Shown here piece after piece: positions 34,067 through 43,103 of a stretch of DNA of 64,000 bases. The DNA is from Solirubrobacter deserti (GTDB taxonomy: Bacteria > Actinomycetota > Thermoleophilia > Solirubrobacterales > Solirubrobacteraceae), in contig NZ_QPKJ02000004.1 in the NCBI RefSeq assembly GCF_003344625.1, positions 124,001-188,000 on the forward strand, read 5' to 3'. Under the pieces are notes generated by a model. It searched no databases, was not told the origin of the DNA, and saw only the letters and a list, made by a program, of their open reading frames with translations. Each line of letters starts with the position of its first letter. Within the stretch, counting starts at the first letter, position 1. The position numbers were made by a program, and so were the translations under genes.

Positions 34067-35314
34067 ATGCGTTCGGTGAAGGTGCTGGCGGCCGCTTTGG
34101 CGCTGGGCGTCGCTGCCTGCGGCAGCGACGAGCCCGGCGGCGAGGCGGCGCAGTCGTCCAGCGAGGGGAAGACCCTCAAGATCTATTCGTCGGTGCCGCT
34201 GCAGGGCGCGTCGCGCACGCAGGCGGAGGCGATCGTGGACGGCGCGACGCTCGCGCTCGAGCAGGCCGGCGGCAAGGCGGGCCCGCACACGATCGAGTAC
34301 GAGTCGCTGGACGACTCGACCGCGCAGGCCGGCGCGTGGACGCCGGAGGCCGAGTCGGCCAACGCGCTCAAGGCCGCGCAGGATGACGCGACCGCGGTCT
34401 ACCTCGGCACGCTCAACTCGGGCGCGGCGAAGGTCTCGATCCCGATCCTCAACGAGGCGGGCATCCCGATGATCTCGCCCGCGAACACGTACGTCGGCCT
34501 CACGTCGGACGAGCCGGGCTCCGAGCCCGGTGAGCCGGGCAAGTACTACCCGACCGGCGCGCGCACGTACGCCCGCGTGGCGCCCCTCGACGTCAAGCAG
34601 GGCTCGGCGCTGGTGACGCTGATGAAGGAGGACGGCTGCACGAAGGTCGCGATGACCAACGACAAGGAGGTCTACGGCGCCGGCCTCGCGCGCGTGATCG
34701 AGATGGCCGCGAAGGCGCAGGGCCTGACGCTGACCGCCAACGACGCGATCGACAAGAACGCCTCCAACTACCGCGGCCTCGCCACCCGGGCCAAGAGCGA
34801 CGGCGCCGACTGCTACGTCTACTCCGGCATCACGGCCAACAACGCGGTCCAGCAGTTCAAGGACTTCGCCGCCGCGCTCGGCCTGGACGGCAAGCTCTAC
34901 GGCCCGGACGGCATCTGCGACGGGCTGTTCGCGAGCGAGGAGGAAGGCGGCATCCCCGCTTCGCTGGCGCCGCAGTTCAAGTGCACGGTGCCGACGCTGT
35001 CACCCGACGCGTACCCGCCGGCCGGCCAGGAGTTCTTCAAGACCTACAAGGCCAAGTTCGGCAAGACCGCGGACCCGTACGCGATCTACGGCTACGAGGC
35101 GATGTCGCTCGCGCTGGACGCCATCGAGCGCTCCAAGACCGGCGAGCGCGCGGACATCCTGGAGGCGATCTTCGCCACCAAGAATCGCGAGAGCGTCCTC
35201 GGCACCTACTCGATCAACGAGAACGGTGACACCTCGCTCGCCGACTACGGCGCCTACACCGTCCAGGACGGCGCCCTGAAGTTCGACCAGACGGTCAAGC
35301 CCGCGGCCAGCTAG
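34067..35314 (+). CDS. ABC-type substrate-binding lipoprotein (branched-chain amino acid type)
   Basis: A 415-residue periplasmic-binding-protein (Peripla_BP_6 fold) with a lipobox ending LGVAAC (Cys18), so it is membrane-anchored. The fold begins KIYSSVPLQGASRTQAEAIVDGATLALEQAGG. A mid hinge region holds AYLGTLNSGAAKVSIPILNEAGIPMISP, and later parts include YGYEAMSLALDAIE. Relatives bind branched-chain amino acids, amides, urea or polyamines. No permease or ATPase genes are here, so it must pair with components elsewhere. The ATG at 34067 has GAGGAGG. It overlaps the convergent LysR gene by four bases. Confidence 0.85.
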   Translation: MRSVKVLAAALALGVAACGSDEPGGEAAQSSSEGKTLKIYSSVPLQGASRTQAEAIVDGATLALEQAGGKAGPHTIEYESLDDSTAQAGAWTPEAESANALKAAQDDATAVYLGTLNSGAAKVSIPILNEAGIPMISPANTYVGLTSDEPGSEPGEPGKYYPTGARTYARVAPLDVKQGSALVTLMKEDGCTKVAMTNDKEVYGAGLARVIEMAAKAQGLTLTANDAIDKNASNYRGLATRAKSDGADCYVYSGITANNAVQQFKDFAAALGLDGKLYGPDGICDGLFASEEEGGIPASLAPQFKCTVPTLSPDAYPPAGQEFFKTYKAKFGKTADPYAIYGYEAMSLALDAIERSKTGERADILEAIFATKNRESVLGTYSINENGDTSLADYGAYTVQDGALKFDQTVKPAAS

Positions 35315-36228
35315 CGGGCGCGGTCAAAGGCGGCGGCGACGGCGCGCATGTGCGCCTCGACCGCCGCCAGCAGCTCGCGGACGCCCGGTGAGAGCCGGGC
35401 TCCCGCGCGCGTCACGATCGCGAACGTGTCGTACAGCGCCGGAGCGAACGACGCCGTGTGCAGGCCGGCGGGGAAGTACGGCGCGTGAACGAACGCGCTC
35501 GGCAGGTAGGTGTCGCCGATGCCGTCGGCGACCAGCCGCAGCGCGATGTCCTTGAGCTCGACCTCGACCTTGGGCGCGAGCCGCAGGCCCTGCGACTGCG
35601 CCCGCTCGGCGAGCTGGCGGCGGATCGGGTCGCTGTCGGCGGACTCGGCGTCGTAGAAGATCAGCGGCGTCGCCGCCAGGCGCTCGATCGTCGCCGGTCC
35701 ACGCGTGCGCTCGGGGTCCGCGCTCACGTAGACGACCTCGTCGCGCACGATCGGGCGCACCTCCAGCTTCTCGTCGTCGATCGGCAGCACGATCACGCCG
35801 GCCTCGAGCTCGCCGCGCCGGATGCGGTCGGCGAGCACGGACGAGTTCTGGCCGATCAGCCGCACCGACACGTTCGGGTGCCGGCGCAGGAACTCCACCA
35901 CGAGCTCGTCGAAGCGCCACGCCTGCGGGCCGCCGAACACGCCCAGCTCGACCGTCCCGGTCCGCAGCGCGTTGAGCTCGCTGACGCTGTCGGCCGCGTC
36001 TTCCACCGCGCGCAGGCTGCGCGCCGCGTGCTCGGCGAACGCGCGGCCCGCCTCGGTGGCGACGACGCCGCGGCCGGCGCGCACGAACAGGTTCGTGCCC
36101 AGCGCCTGCTCGAGCTTGCGGATCTGCTCGGCCACAGCCGGCTGGGACACGCGCAGCGCCTCGGCGGCGGCGGTGAAGGAGCCGAGCTCGAGCGCGGCGC
36201 AGAAGCAGCGGATCTGCTGCAGCGACAA
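35311..36228 (-). CDS. LysR family transcriptional regulator of the amine locus
   Basis: A 305-residue LysR protein. The helix-turn-helix is LQQIRCFCAALELGSFTAAAEALRVSQPAVAEQIRKLEQALG. The effector domain has GTVELGVFGGPQAWRFDELVVEFLRRHP and LIGQNSSVLADRIRRGELEAGVI. The TTG at 36228 was chosen over TTG 36252 because it starts next to the helix-turn-helix and leaves a LysR-type site (36238-36253) outside the gene. It is divergent from the aminotransferase, so it probably controls the amine catabolic operon. Confidence 0.87.
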   Translation of the reverse strand: MSLQQIRCFCAALELGSFTAAAEALRVSQPAVAEQIRKLEQALGTNLFVRAGRGVVATEAGRAFAEHAARSLRAVEDAADSVSELNALRTGTVELGVFGGPQAWRFDELVVEFLRRHPNVSVRLIGQNSSVLADRIRRGELEAGVIVLPIDDEKLEVRPIVRDEVVYVSADPERTRGPATIERLAATPLIFYDAESADSDPIRRQLAERAQSQGLRLAPKVEVELKDIALRLVADGIGDTYLPSAFVHAPYFPAGLHTASFAPALYDTFAIVTRAGARLSPGVRELLAAVEAHMRAVAAAFDRAR

Positions 36229-36237
36229 AAGCTCTGC

Positions 36238-36253
36238 CTTTGACTGCTCCAAG
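36238..36253 (+). promoter_or_regulatory. LysR-type binding site candidate
   Basis: The imperfect dyad CTTTGA-CTGC-TCCAAG contains a T-N11-A core, the usual LysR box shape. It sits in the 70-base spacer between the divergent LysR and aminotransferase genes, ten bases from the chosen LysR start. Autoregulation and control of the catabolic operon from one site would be the common LysR arrangement. Confidence 0.4.
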
Positions 36254-36298
36254 CAAGCAACCCTACCTTCGGTGTCCAGCGCGCTCGAAGATGCCGGC

Positions 36299-37615
36299 AT
36301 GAGCCACCTGCTCCTGCACTTCTCCAAGTCGGCGGTCGACGAGTTGCTCGTGCTCGAGCGCGGTGAGGGCCCGTACGTCTTCGACACCGACGGCCGGCGC
36401 TACATCGACGCGCTGTCGAGCCTGTTCTGCGCACAGATCGGCTACAGCTACGGCGAGGAGATGGCCGCCGCGGCCACGCGTCAGCTGACGACGCTCGCGT
36501 TCAATACGAACTGGGGCACGGCGCACCCGGCGGCGCTGGAGCTGGCCGAGCGGCTCGCCGACCTCGCGCCGGGGGACCTGAACCAGGTGTTCTTCACCAG
36601 CGGTGGCTCGGAGGCGGTCGAGGCGGCGTGGAAGCTCGCCCGCGAGTACCACGTTGCGAACGGCCAGCCGCAACGCACGAAGGCGATCGCGCGCGACCGC
36701 GCCTACCACGGCGTGACGCTCGGCGCGCTCTCCTTCACCGGCGTCGACCGCTTCAAGGCGCCGTTCGGGCGCGCGCCGATCGACGTCACGCACGTGGCCA
36801 ACACCAACGCGTTCCGGGACACCGGTGACCCGGCGACGTTCTGCGCGCGGCTGCTGCGTGAGGTCGAGGACGCGATCCTCGCCGCCGGCCCCGACGAGGT
36901 GGCGCTGATCATCGCGGAGCCCGTGCAGAACTCGGGCGGCTGCCTGGTCGCGCCGGACGGCTACTGGAGGGGCCTGCGTGAGCTGGCCGACCGTTACGGC
37001 GCGCTGCTGATGGCCGACGAGGTCATCACGGGCTGCGGCCGGCTCGGTGAGTGGTTCGGCGTGCAGCGCGAGGGCGTCGTGCCGGACCTCGTCTCGCTGG
37101 CCAAGGGCCTGACGTCCGCGTATGCGCCGATGGGTGCCGTCGTCGTGCGCGAGCACGTCGCGCCGCTGGGCGTCTTCCGCCACGGCATCACGTTCGGCGG
37201 CCATCCGCTCTGCGCCGCGATCGCGCTCACGAACATCGACATCTTCGAGCGCGACGGCGTGCTCGAGAACGTGCGCGCGCTGGAGCCGCACCTGGAGGCC
37301 GAGCTGGCCACGCTGCGGGAGTTGCCGATCGTCGGCGACACGCGCGGCGCCGGCTTCTTCTGGGCGATCGAGCTCGTGCGCGACGAGGCCGACACGCGCT
37401 TCGACCAGGCCGAGCGCGACGAGCTGCTGCGCGGCTTCCTGCCACGGCGGCTGCGCGAGGCCGGGCTGATCGCGCGCGCCGACGACCGCGGCGACAGCGT
37501 GCTGCAGATCGCGCCGCCGCTGATCAGCGACGCGGCGCTGCTGGATGAGATCGTCGACCGGCTCGGTGCGGTGCTGGTCGAGGCCGGAGACCATATGACC
37601 GCGGGAGTGGCGTGA
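36299..37615 (+). CDS. Class III PLP-dependent aminotransferase
   Basis: A 438-residue omega-amino-acid-type transaminase. It has [43 protein letters not shown] Lys269 in [18 protein letters not shown], and [16 protein letters not shown]. Relatives use putrescine, beta-alanine, taurine or GABA as amino donor. With MmsA next, beta-alanine to malonate semialdehyde is a natural reaction, but the donor cannot be read. Its stop overlaps the next ATG by one base (TGATG). Confidence 0.9.
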   Translation: MSHLLLHFSKSAVDELLVLERGEGPYVFDTDGRRYIDALSSLFCAQIGYSYGEEMAAAATRQLTTLAFNTNWGTAHPAALELAERLADLAPGDLNQVFFTSGGSEAVEAAWKLAREYHVANGQPQRTKAIARDRAYHGVTLGALSFTGVDRFKAPFGRAPIDVTHVANTNAFRDTGDPATFCARLLREVEDAILAAGPDEVALIIAEPVQNSGGCLVAPDGYWRGLRELADRYGALLMADEVITGCGRLGEWFGVQREGVVPDLVSLAKGLTSAYAPMGAVVVREHVAPLGVFRHGITFGGHPLCAAIALTNIDIFERDGVLENVRALEPHLEAELATLRELPIVGDTRGAGFFWAIELVRDEADTRFDQAERDELLRGFLPRRLREAGLIARADDRGDSVLQIAPPLISDAALLDEIVDRLGAVLVEAGDHMTAGVA

Positions 37616-39051
37616 TGCTTGTCGACCTTGGAGTGCGCACGGCGCCGGTGTACGACCCGGCGACGGGCGAGGTGCAGCGAGAGCTCGTGCTGGCCGGGCC
37701 GGCGGATGTGGATGCCGCCGTGGCGAAGGCCAAGCGCGCGTTCGAGCACTGGAGCGACGTGTCGGTCACGCGCCGCGCGCGCGTGATGTTCAAGTTCCGC
37801 GCGCTGCTGGACCAGCACACCGACGAGCTCGCGCGGATCATCTCCTCCGAGCACGGCAAGACGCTCGACGACGCGCGCGGCGAGGTCGTGCGCGGCATGG
37901 AGGTCGTGGAGTACGCGTGCGGGATCGCCGAGCTGACCAAGGGCGAGTTCTCCGACCAGGTCTCCACCGGCGTCGACCTGCACTCGATCCGCCAGCCGCT
38001 CGGCGTGTGCGCGGGGATCACGCCGTTCAACTTCCCGATCATGGTGCCGCTGTGGATGCACCCGATCGCGATCGCGACCGGCAACACGTTCGTGCTCAAG
38101 CCGTCCGAGCGCGATCCCTCCGTGAGCGACCGCATCGCCGAGCTGTACGCCGAAGCCGGCCTCCCGGACGGCGTGTTCAACGTCGTGCACGGCGACAAGG
38201 TCGCGGTCGACGCGCTGCTCGATCACCCGGACGTGGCGGCGATCAGCTTCGTCGGCTCCACGCCGATCGCCCGCTCCATCCACCAGCGCGCGAGCGAGAA
38301 CGGCAAGCGCGTGCAGGCGCTCGGCGGCGCGAAGAACCATGCCGTGGTGCTGCCGGACGCCGACCTCGAGTTCGCCGCCGACCAGCTGATCGCCGCGGGC
38401 TACGGGTCCGCCGGCCAGCGCTGCATGGCGATCAGCGTCGCGGTGGCCGTGGGCGACGTCGCCGACCAGCTGGTCGAGACGCTGCGTGAGAAGGCGCTGG
38501 CGATCAGGGTCGGCCCCGGTCTGGACCCGGACTCCGAGATGGGCCCCGTCATCACCGCGGCAGCGCGCGACCGCATCGTCGGCTACATCGACCGCACCGA
38601 CGCGACCGTCGTCGTCGACGGCCGCGGCCACGAAGGCGACGGGTTCTTCGTCGGCCCGACGCTGCTCGACGACGTCACGCCGGAGATGGAGGCCTATACG
38701 GACGAGATCTTCGGCCCGGTGCTGGCGGTCCTGCGCGTGGAGACGCTCGACGCGGCGATCGACCTGATCAACGCCAACCCGTTCGCCAACGGGACGGCGA
38801 TCTTCACCGCGAGCGGCCAGGCCGCGCGCACGTTCCAGCGCCGCGTCCAGGTCGGCATGATCGGCGTCAACGTGCCGATCCCGGTCCCGATGGCGTTCTA
38901 CAGCTTCGGCGGGTGGAAGGACTCGCTGTTCGGCGACCACCACATCCACGGCCCGGAGGGCGTCCGGTTCTACACGCGAGCCAAGGCGATCACGACGCGC
39001 TGGCCCGACGCGCCGGAGCGCGCCCATCTCAACTTCCCGACGGCGCGATGA
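37615..39051 (+). CDS. mmsA: CoA-acylating methylmalonate/malonate-semialdehyde dehydrogenase
   Basis: A 478-residue aldehyde dehydrogenase of the MmsA type. It has [19 protein letters not shown], the catalytic Cys270 in [14 protein letters not shown], and the C-terminal [21 protein letters not shown] and [24 protein letters not shown], which mark the MmsA branch. It converts methylmalonate or malonate semialdehyde with NAD and CoA to propionyl- or acetyl-CoA and CO2. An upstream GTG at 37612 would add one residue. The stop overlaps the next start in ATGA. Confidence 0.93.
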   Translation: MLVDLGVRTAPVYDPATGEVQRELVLAGPADVDAAVAKAKRAFEHWSDVSVTRRARVMFKFRALLDQHTDELARIISSEHGKTLDDARGEVVRGMEVVEYACGIAELTKGEFSDQVSTGVDLHSIRQPLGVCAGITPFNFPIMVPLWMHPIAIATGNTFVLKPSERDPSVSDRIAELYAEAGLPDGVFNVVHGDKVAVDALLDHPDVAAISFVGSTPIARSIHQRASENGKRVQALGGAKNHAVVLPDADLEFAADQLIAAGYGSAGQRCMAISVAVAVGDVADQLVETLREKALAIRVGPGLDPDSEMGPVITAAARDRIVGYIDRTDATVVVDGRGHEGDGFFVGPTLLDDVTPEMEAYTDEIFGPVLAVLRVETLDAAIDLINANPFANGTAIFTASGQAARTFQRRVQVGMIGVNVPIPVPMAFYSFGGWKDSLFGDHHIHGPEGVRFYTRAKAITTRWPDAPERAHLNFPTAR

Positions 39052-40361
39052 CGCGCGACGTCGTCATCGTCGGGGGCGGGATCGCGGGGCTGTCGGCCGC
39101 ATGGCACCTGCGTCACCGTGACGTGCTGCTGCTGGAGGCCGGCGACCGGCTCGGCGGCCGCATGCGCTCCGACGAGCGCGGCGACTACTGGCTCAACTAC
39201 GGCGCGCACCTGTTCCCGGCGCCCGGGACGCTCGTCGACCGGATCACGGCCGAGTGCGAGCTGGAGACCGTGCCCGTCACCGGCGGGATGATGGGGCTCG
39301 CCGTCGGCGACGCGATCCTCGACGGCGGGCGCGTGGAGTCGTATCCGTTCCGGCTGCCGCTGTCGGTGCGCGAGCGGATCGCGTTCGCCCGCGCCGGCGT
39401 GAAGGTCCAGCTCGCCGTCCGCCGCTACCACGCCGCCGCCAACCGCTACGACTTCGAGAACGACCGTTCGTTCGCGGACTTCCTCGGGCCGCTGCCGCCG
39501 AAGGTGCACGCCATTTTCTCCTGCGCCGCGCACCGCGCGACGGGCGAGCTGGACGAGCTCGCGGCGGGTGCCGGGATCGGCCTGTTCGCGCTCGTGTGGG
39601 CGGGCAAGGGCTCACTGATCGCGCGCAACCTGCGCGGCGGGACGGGGCAGCTGCCCGCGGCGATGGGCCGCGAGCTGGGGGACCGTGCCCGCACCCACGC
39701 CCGGGTCGAGGCGGTGCGGGCCGACGGCGACGAGCTGGCGGTGAGCGTGAACGGCGAGGAGGTCCGCGCGCGCCACGTGATCATGGCCGCCAACGCGCCG
39801 TACGCGTCCCCGCTCGTCGGCCCGGTCGCGCCGCAGGCCGCGGACGCGCTGGCCAAGCTCACCTACGGCGCGTTCCTGAGCGTCGCGGTCGAGACGCGCG
39901 AGACGACCGCGATGCCCTACGACGGCGTCTACGCGATCGCCACGCCCGGCCGCGTGTTCGACATGTTCACCAACCAGGCGCACGCGCTGCGCGTCGGCCC
40001 GCGCACGCCGGGGGGCAGCCTGATGCTCTTCACCGGCGCGCAGCAGGCCGCGGCGCTGATGCGCGAGAGCGACGAGGTGATCGTCGAGCGCTTCCTCGCC
40101 GACCTCCACGCGATGTACCCGCAGACGCGCGGGGTCATCGCGAACGCGACCGTCCAGCGCTGGGAGCTGGGCAACGTGTACGCGAGCCCGGGCCGCGGCG
40201 CGCTGCAGCCCGCGCTGGAGGGCGCGCTCGGCACCCACGAGAACCTGCACCTGGCCGGCGACTACTTCGCCGAGCTGGGCACGATGGAGGCCGCCGCCCA
40301 GACCGGGCTCGCCGCGGCCGAACGAGTCGATTCACGAATCCGAGAGGCCGTCAATGTCTGA
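39048..40361 (+). CDS. FAD-dependent amine oxidase/protoporphyrinogen-oxidase-like protein
   Basis: A 437-residue flavoprotein. The N-terminal motif is [17 protein letters not shown] with Glu in [17 protein letters not shown] (the GG-doublet motif of amine oxidases). The C-terminal FAD motif is [27 protein letters not shown]. The family includes polyamine and monoamine oxidases and protoporphyrinogen oxidase. In this operon an amine or polyamine oxidase feeding aldehydes to the dehydrogenases fits best. Its ATG overlaps the mmsA stop; its last eight bases overlap the next gene. Confidence 0.82.
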   Translation: MTRDVVIVGGGIAGLSAAWHLRHRDVLLLEAGDRLGGRMRSDERGDYWLNYGAHLFPAPGTLVDRITAECELETVPVTGGMMGLAVGDAILDGGRVESYPFRLPLSVRERIAFARAGVKVQLAVRRYHAAANRYDFENDRSFADFLGPLPPKVHAIFSCAAHRATGELDELAAGAGIGLFALVWAGKGSLIARNLRGGTGQLPAAMGRELGDRARTHARVEAVRADGDELAVSVNGEEVRARHVIMAANAPYASPLVGPVAPQAADALAKLTYGAFLSVAVETRETTAMPYDGVYAIATPGRVFDMFTNQAHALRVGPRTPGGSLMLFTGAQQAAALMRESDEVIVERFLADLHAMYPQTRGVIANATVQRWELGNVYASPGRGALQPALEGALGTHENLHLAGDYFAELGTMEAAAQTGLAAAERVDSRIREAVNV

Positions 40362-41235
40362 CTTTCACGGGGTCCTGCCTGCGCTGCTCACGCCCTTCAC
40401 CGAAGACGGGTCCGCGATCGACACCGAGGCGCTGACGGCCAACGTCGAACGCCTGATCGCGGCCGGCGTCGGCGGCCTCGTGCCGGGCGGCAGCACCGGC
40501 GAGTTCACGACGCTCACCAACGCCGAGCGCAGGCTGCTCGTCGAGACGGTCGTGAAGGCCGCCGATGGGCACGTGCCCGTCGTCGCCGGCACGGCGGCGC
40601 TCTCGACGCGCGAGACGGTCGAGCTGAGCGTGCACGCCGAGCAGGCCGGCGCGGCCGCGGTGATGATCATCCCGCCCTTCTACGACGCCCCGTCCTGGCG
40701 CGAGCTGAAGGCACATTTCCAGGCCGTCGCGGACGCGATCTCGATCCCGGTCATGTACTACAACATGCCCGGCGTCTCGGGCACCACGCTCACCGCCGAG
40801 CAGCTCGCCGAGCTCCCCGGCGTCACGTGTCTGAAGGACACCGGCGGCGACGCGACGTACGCGCAGGCGCTGATCCACGGCGACGGCCCGACGCTGCTCA
40901 ACGGCTTCGACACGCACACGTTCCATGCGCTGGCCGCGGGCGTGGAGGCGGTCGTGTGGGGCACCGCGTCCGTGCTGCCGGAACAGTGCGTCGAGCTGCA
41001 CCGCCTGCTCATCGACGACATCGACCTGCCCGCCGCGCGCGAGCTGTGGGCACGCCTCTGGGCGGTCTGCGACGTGCTCGAGAGCGTGGCCTACACCGCG
41101 GGCGTGAAGGCGGGCGCGCGCCTCACAGGCTTCACCACCGGGCCGGTGCGCGGGCCGCTGCTGGAGCTCGAGGACGCCGACCGGGTGCGCCTCGCGGCCG
41201 CCATCGAGGCCGCGACGGTTTCGTCGGTTCGATGA
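40354..41235 (+). CDS. DapA/NanA family aldolase or dehydratase
   Basis: A 293-residue class I aldolase of the dihydrodipicolinate synthase/N-acetylneuraminate lyase superfamily. It has GLVPGGSTGEFTTLT, Tyr135/Tyr136 in VMYYNMPG, and Schiff-base Lys161 in CLKDTGGD. Housekeeping DapA usually sits with lysine-synthesis genes; here it lies inside a catabolic operon, so a keto-acid or sugar-acid aldolase/dehydratase role is more likely. It starts inside the FAD gene (8-base overlap) and ends in an ATGA overlap with the next gene. Confidence 0.87.
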   Translation: MSDFHGVLPALLTPFTEDGSAIDTEALTANVERLIAAGVGGLVPGGSTGEFTTLTNAERRLLVETVVKAADGHVPVVAGTAALSTRETVELSVHAEQAGAAAVMIIPPFYDAPSWRELKAHFQAVADAISIPVMYYNMPGVSGTTLTAEQLAELPGVTCLKDTGGDATYAQALIHGDGPTLLNGFDTHTFHALAAGVEAVVWGTASVLPEQCVELHRLLIDDIDLPAARELWARLWAVCDVLESVAYTAGVKAGARLTGFTTGPVRGPLLELEDADRVRLAAAIEAATVSSVR

Positions 41236-42680
41236 GTAGCCTCGTCGCGGTGCACGAGCTCCGCAACCTCGTGGGCGGCGAGCTGGTCGACGCGGTCGAC
41301 GGCGCCACCCGCGAGATCCTCAACCCCGCCAACGGCGACGTCATCGGGCGCGTGCCCGAGGGCACCGAAGCCGACGTCGAGCGTGCGATGGCCGCCGCCC
41401 GCAACGCGCGCATCGGCTGGCGCGACACGACGCCCGCCCAGCGTCAGGAGGCGCTCCTCGCGCTCGCCGACGCCGTCGACCGCCACGCTGGCGAGCTCGC
41501 CGCGCTGGAGATCGCCAACGTCGGCAAGCCGCGCTCGCTCGCGGACGAGGAGCTGCCGATCTGCAGCGACGAGCTGCGCTTCTTCGCGGGCGCCGCGCGC
41601 GTTCAGAATGCTCCCGCAGCGGGCGAGTACAGCCCCACGCACACGTCGTTCATCCGCCGCGAGCCGGTCGGCATCGTCGGCCAGATCGCGCCGTGGAACT
41701 ACCCGCTGATGATGGCGATCTGGAAGATCGCGCCCGCGCTCGCGACCGGCAACGTGGTCGTCCTCAAGCCGTCGGAGATCACGCCGCTCAGCACGTTGAA
41801 GCTGGCCGAGCTGGCCGCGGAGATCTTCCCGCCCGGCGTGCTCAACGTCATCACGGGCGAGGGCGATCCGGTGGGCCGCGGCATCGTCACCCACCGCGAC
41901 GTCGCGCTCGTCTCGCTCACCGGCAGCGTGCCCACCGGCAAGTGGATCGCAAAGGCGGCGGCGGACAGCCTCAAGCGCGTGCACCTCGAGCTCGGCGGCA
42001 AGGCGCCGGTCGTGGTGCTTGACGACGCCGACCCGGCCAAGGTCGCGGCCGGCCTGCGCGTCGCGAGCTTCTGCAACTCGGGGCAGGACTGCACGGCCGC
42101 GGCCCGCGTGCTGGCCACACCCTCGATCTACGACGCGCTGCTCGAGGCGCTCGTGCCCGCGGCCGCCTCCCTCACGGTGGGCGATCCCGCCGAGGGCGAC
42201 GCCATCGAGATGGGCCCGGTCGTCAGCGCCGCCCAGCAGCAGCGCGTGCTCGGCTTCCTCGACCGTGCCGTCGACGGCGGGGCCAACCTCCTGCTCGGCG
42301 GCTCCACCGGCCGCGACGGCGGGTACTTCGTGGAGCCGACCGTCGTCACCGGCGTCGGCCAGGACGCGGAGATCGTCCAGCAGGAGATCTTCGGGCCGGT
42401 CGTCACCGTCCAGCGCGTCGCGGACGAGGACGAGGCGATCCGCTTCGCCAACGACGTCCCGTACGGCCTCGCCGCCTCGATCTGGACGCGCGACGTCGGC
42501 AAGGCGCTCAACGGCGTGCGCGCGCTCGACTTCGGCTGCGTGTGGGTCAACGACCACCTGCCGTTCCTGTCCGAGATGCCGCACGGCGGCTTCAAGGAGT
42601 CCGGCTACGGCAAGGACCTGTCGACCTACGCGCTCGACGACTACACGCGCATCAAGCACGCGATGATCAGCCTCGACTGA
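41232..42680 (+). CDS. Aminobutyraldehyde-type aldehyde dehydrogenase
   Basis: A 482-residue NAD-dependent aldehyde dehydrogenase. It has IAPWNYPLMMAIWKIAPALATGN, the general-base Glu in ELGGKAPVVVLDDAD, and catalytic Cys286 in CNSGQDCTAAARV. The C-terminal HLPFLSEMPHGGFKESGYGKDLSTYALDDYTRIKH is typical of gamma-aminobutyraldehyde (PatD) and betaine-aldehyde dehydrogenases. Substrate 4-aminobutanal or 3-aminopropanal would join it to the aminotransferase and amine oxidase. It is last in the five-gene operon and ends one base before the convergent PPOX gene. Confidence 0.88.
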   Translation: MSSLVAVHELRNLVGGELVDAVDGATREILNPANGDVIGRVPEGTEADVERAMAAARNARIGWRDTTPAQRQEALLALADAVDRHAGELAALEIANVGKPRSLADEELPICSDELRFFAGAARVQNAPAAGEYSPTHTSFIRREPVGIVGQIAPWNYPLMMAIWKIAPALATGNVVVLKPSEITPLSTLKLAELAAEIFPPGVLNVITGEGDPVGRGIVTHRDVALVSLTGSVPTGKWIAKAAADSLKRVHLELGGKAPVVVLDDADPAKVAAGLRVASFCNSGQDCTAAARVLATPSIYDALLEALVPAAASLTVGDPAEGDAIEMGPVVSAAQQQRVLGFLDRAVDGGANLLLGGSTGRDGGYFVEPTVVTGVGQDAEIVQQEIFGPVVTVQRVADEDEAIRFANDVPYGLAASIWTRDVGKALNGVRALDFGCVWVNDHLPFLSEMPHGGFKESGYGKDLSTYALDDYTRIKHAMISLD

Positions 42681-43067
42681 TCACCCGAACGAGCCGGCTC
42701 GCGCGTGGTCGACCGCGACGCGGAAGACCACGCGCTCCTCGTCGCGCGGGTACGGGCCGCCGAGGTACTTGTGCGAGAGGCGGTCGATGATCGTCCACGC
42801 CTCATCGCCCTCGACGCGCTCGGCGACGTGGCCGCGCAGATAGGCCATGTGGAACGGGTTGTGGGCCGCGGTCAGCGACAGCGCCACGCGCTCGTCGCCC
42901 GCCAGGTTACGCGCCTTGCGGGAGCCGGGGCCGGTGAGGAACACCACGTGGTCGCCGTCCGTGCCGACCCAGACCGGCACGGTGTGCGGCCCGCCGTCGG
43001 GCAGCACGGTGGCGACGTGGGCGACGTTGGTGGCGTCCAGCAGGGCGCGGAGGTCGTCGGAGATCAT
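42681..43067 (-). CDS. PPOX-class (pyridoxamine-5'-phosphate-oxidase-like) flavin/F420 protein
   Basis: A 128-residue split-barrel protein. The early strands are ATVLPDGGPHTVPVWVGTDGDHVVFLTGPGSRKARNL, where the GPHTVPVW pattern and the RKARNL loop are typical of the actinobacterial FMN/F420-binding PPOX group. The ATG at 43067 is the first start before the fold. The cofactor and reaction are not readable. It lies 36 bases downstream of the aldehyde dehydrogenase on the same strand. Confidence 0.88.
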   Translation of the reverse strand: MISDDLRALLDATNVAHVATVLPDGGPHTVPVWVGTDGDHVVFLTGPGSRKARNLAGDERVALSLTAAHNPFHMAYLRGHVAERVEGDEAWTIIDRLSHKYLGGPYPRDEERVVFRVAVDHARAGSFG

Positions 43068-43103
43068 GCCCCTACAACGACCCCCCGGGCCGGAACTCAT
43101 CGG

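Noticed and set aside
36298..36300. ATG at 36300 as the start of the LysR gene at 35311
   Set aside because: It would overlap the start codon of the divergent aminotransferase and add 24 residues without family resemblance; a TTG next to the helix-turn-helix fits better.
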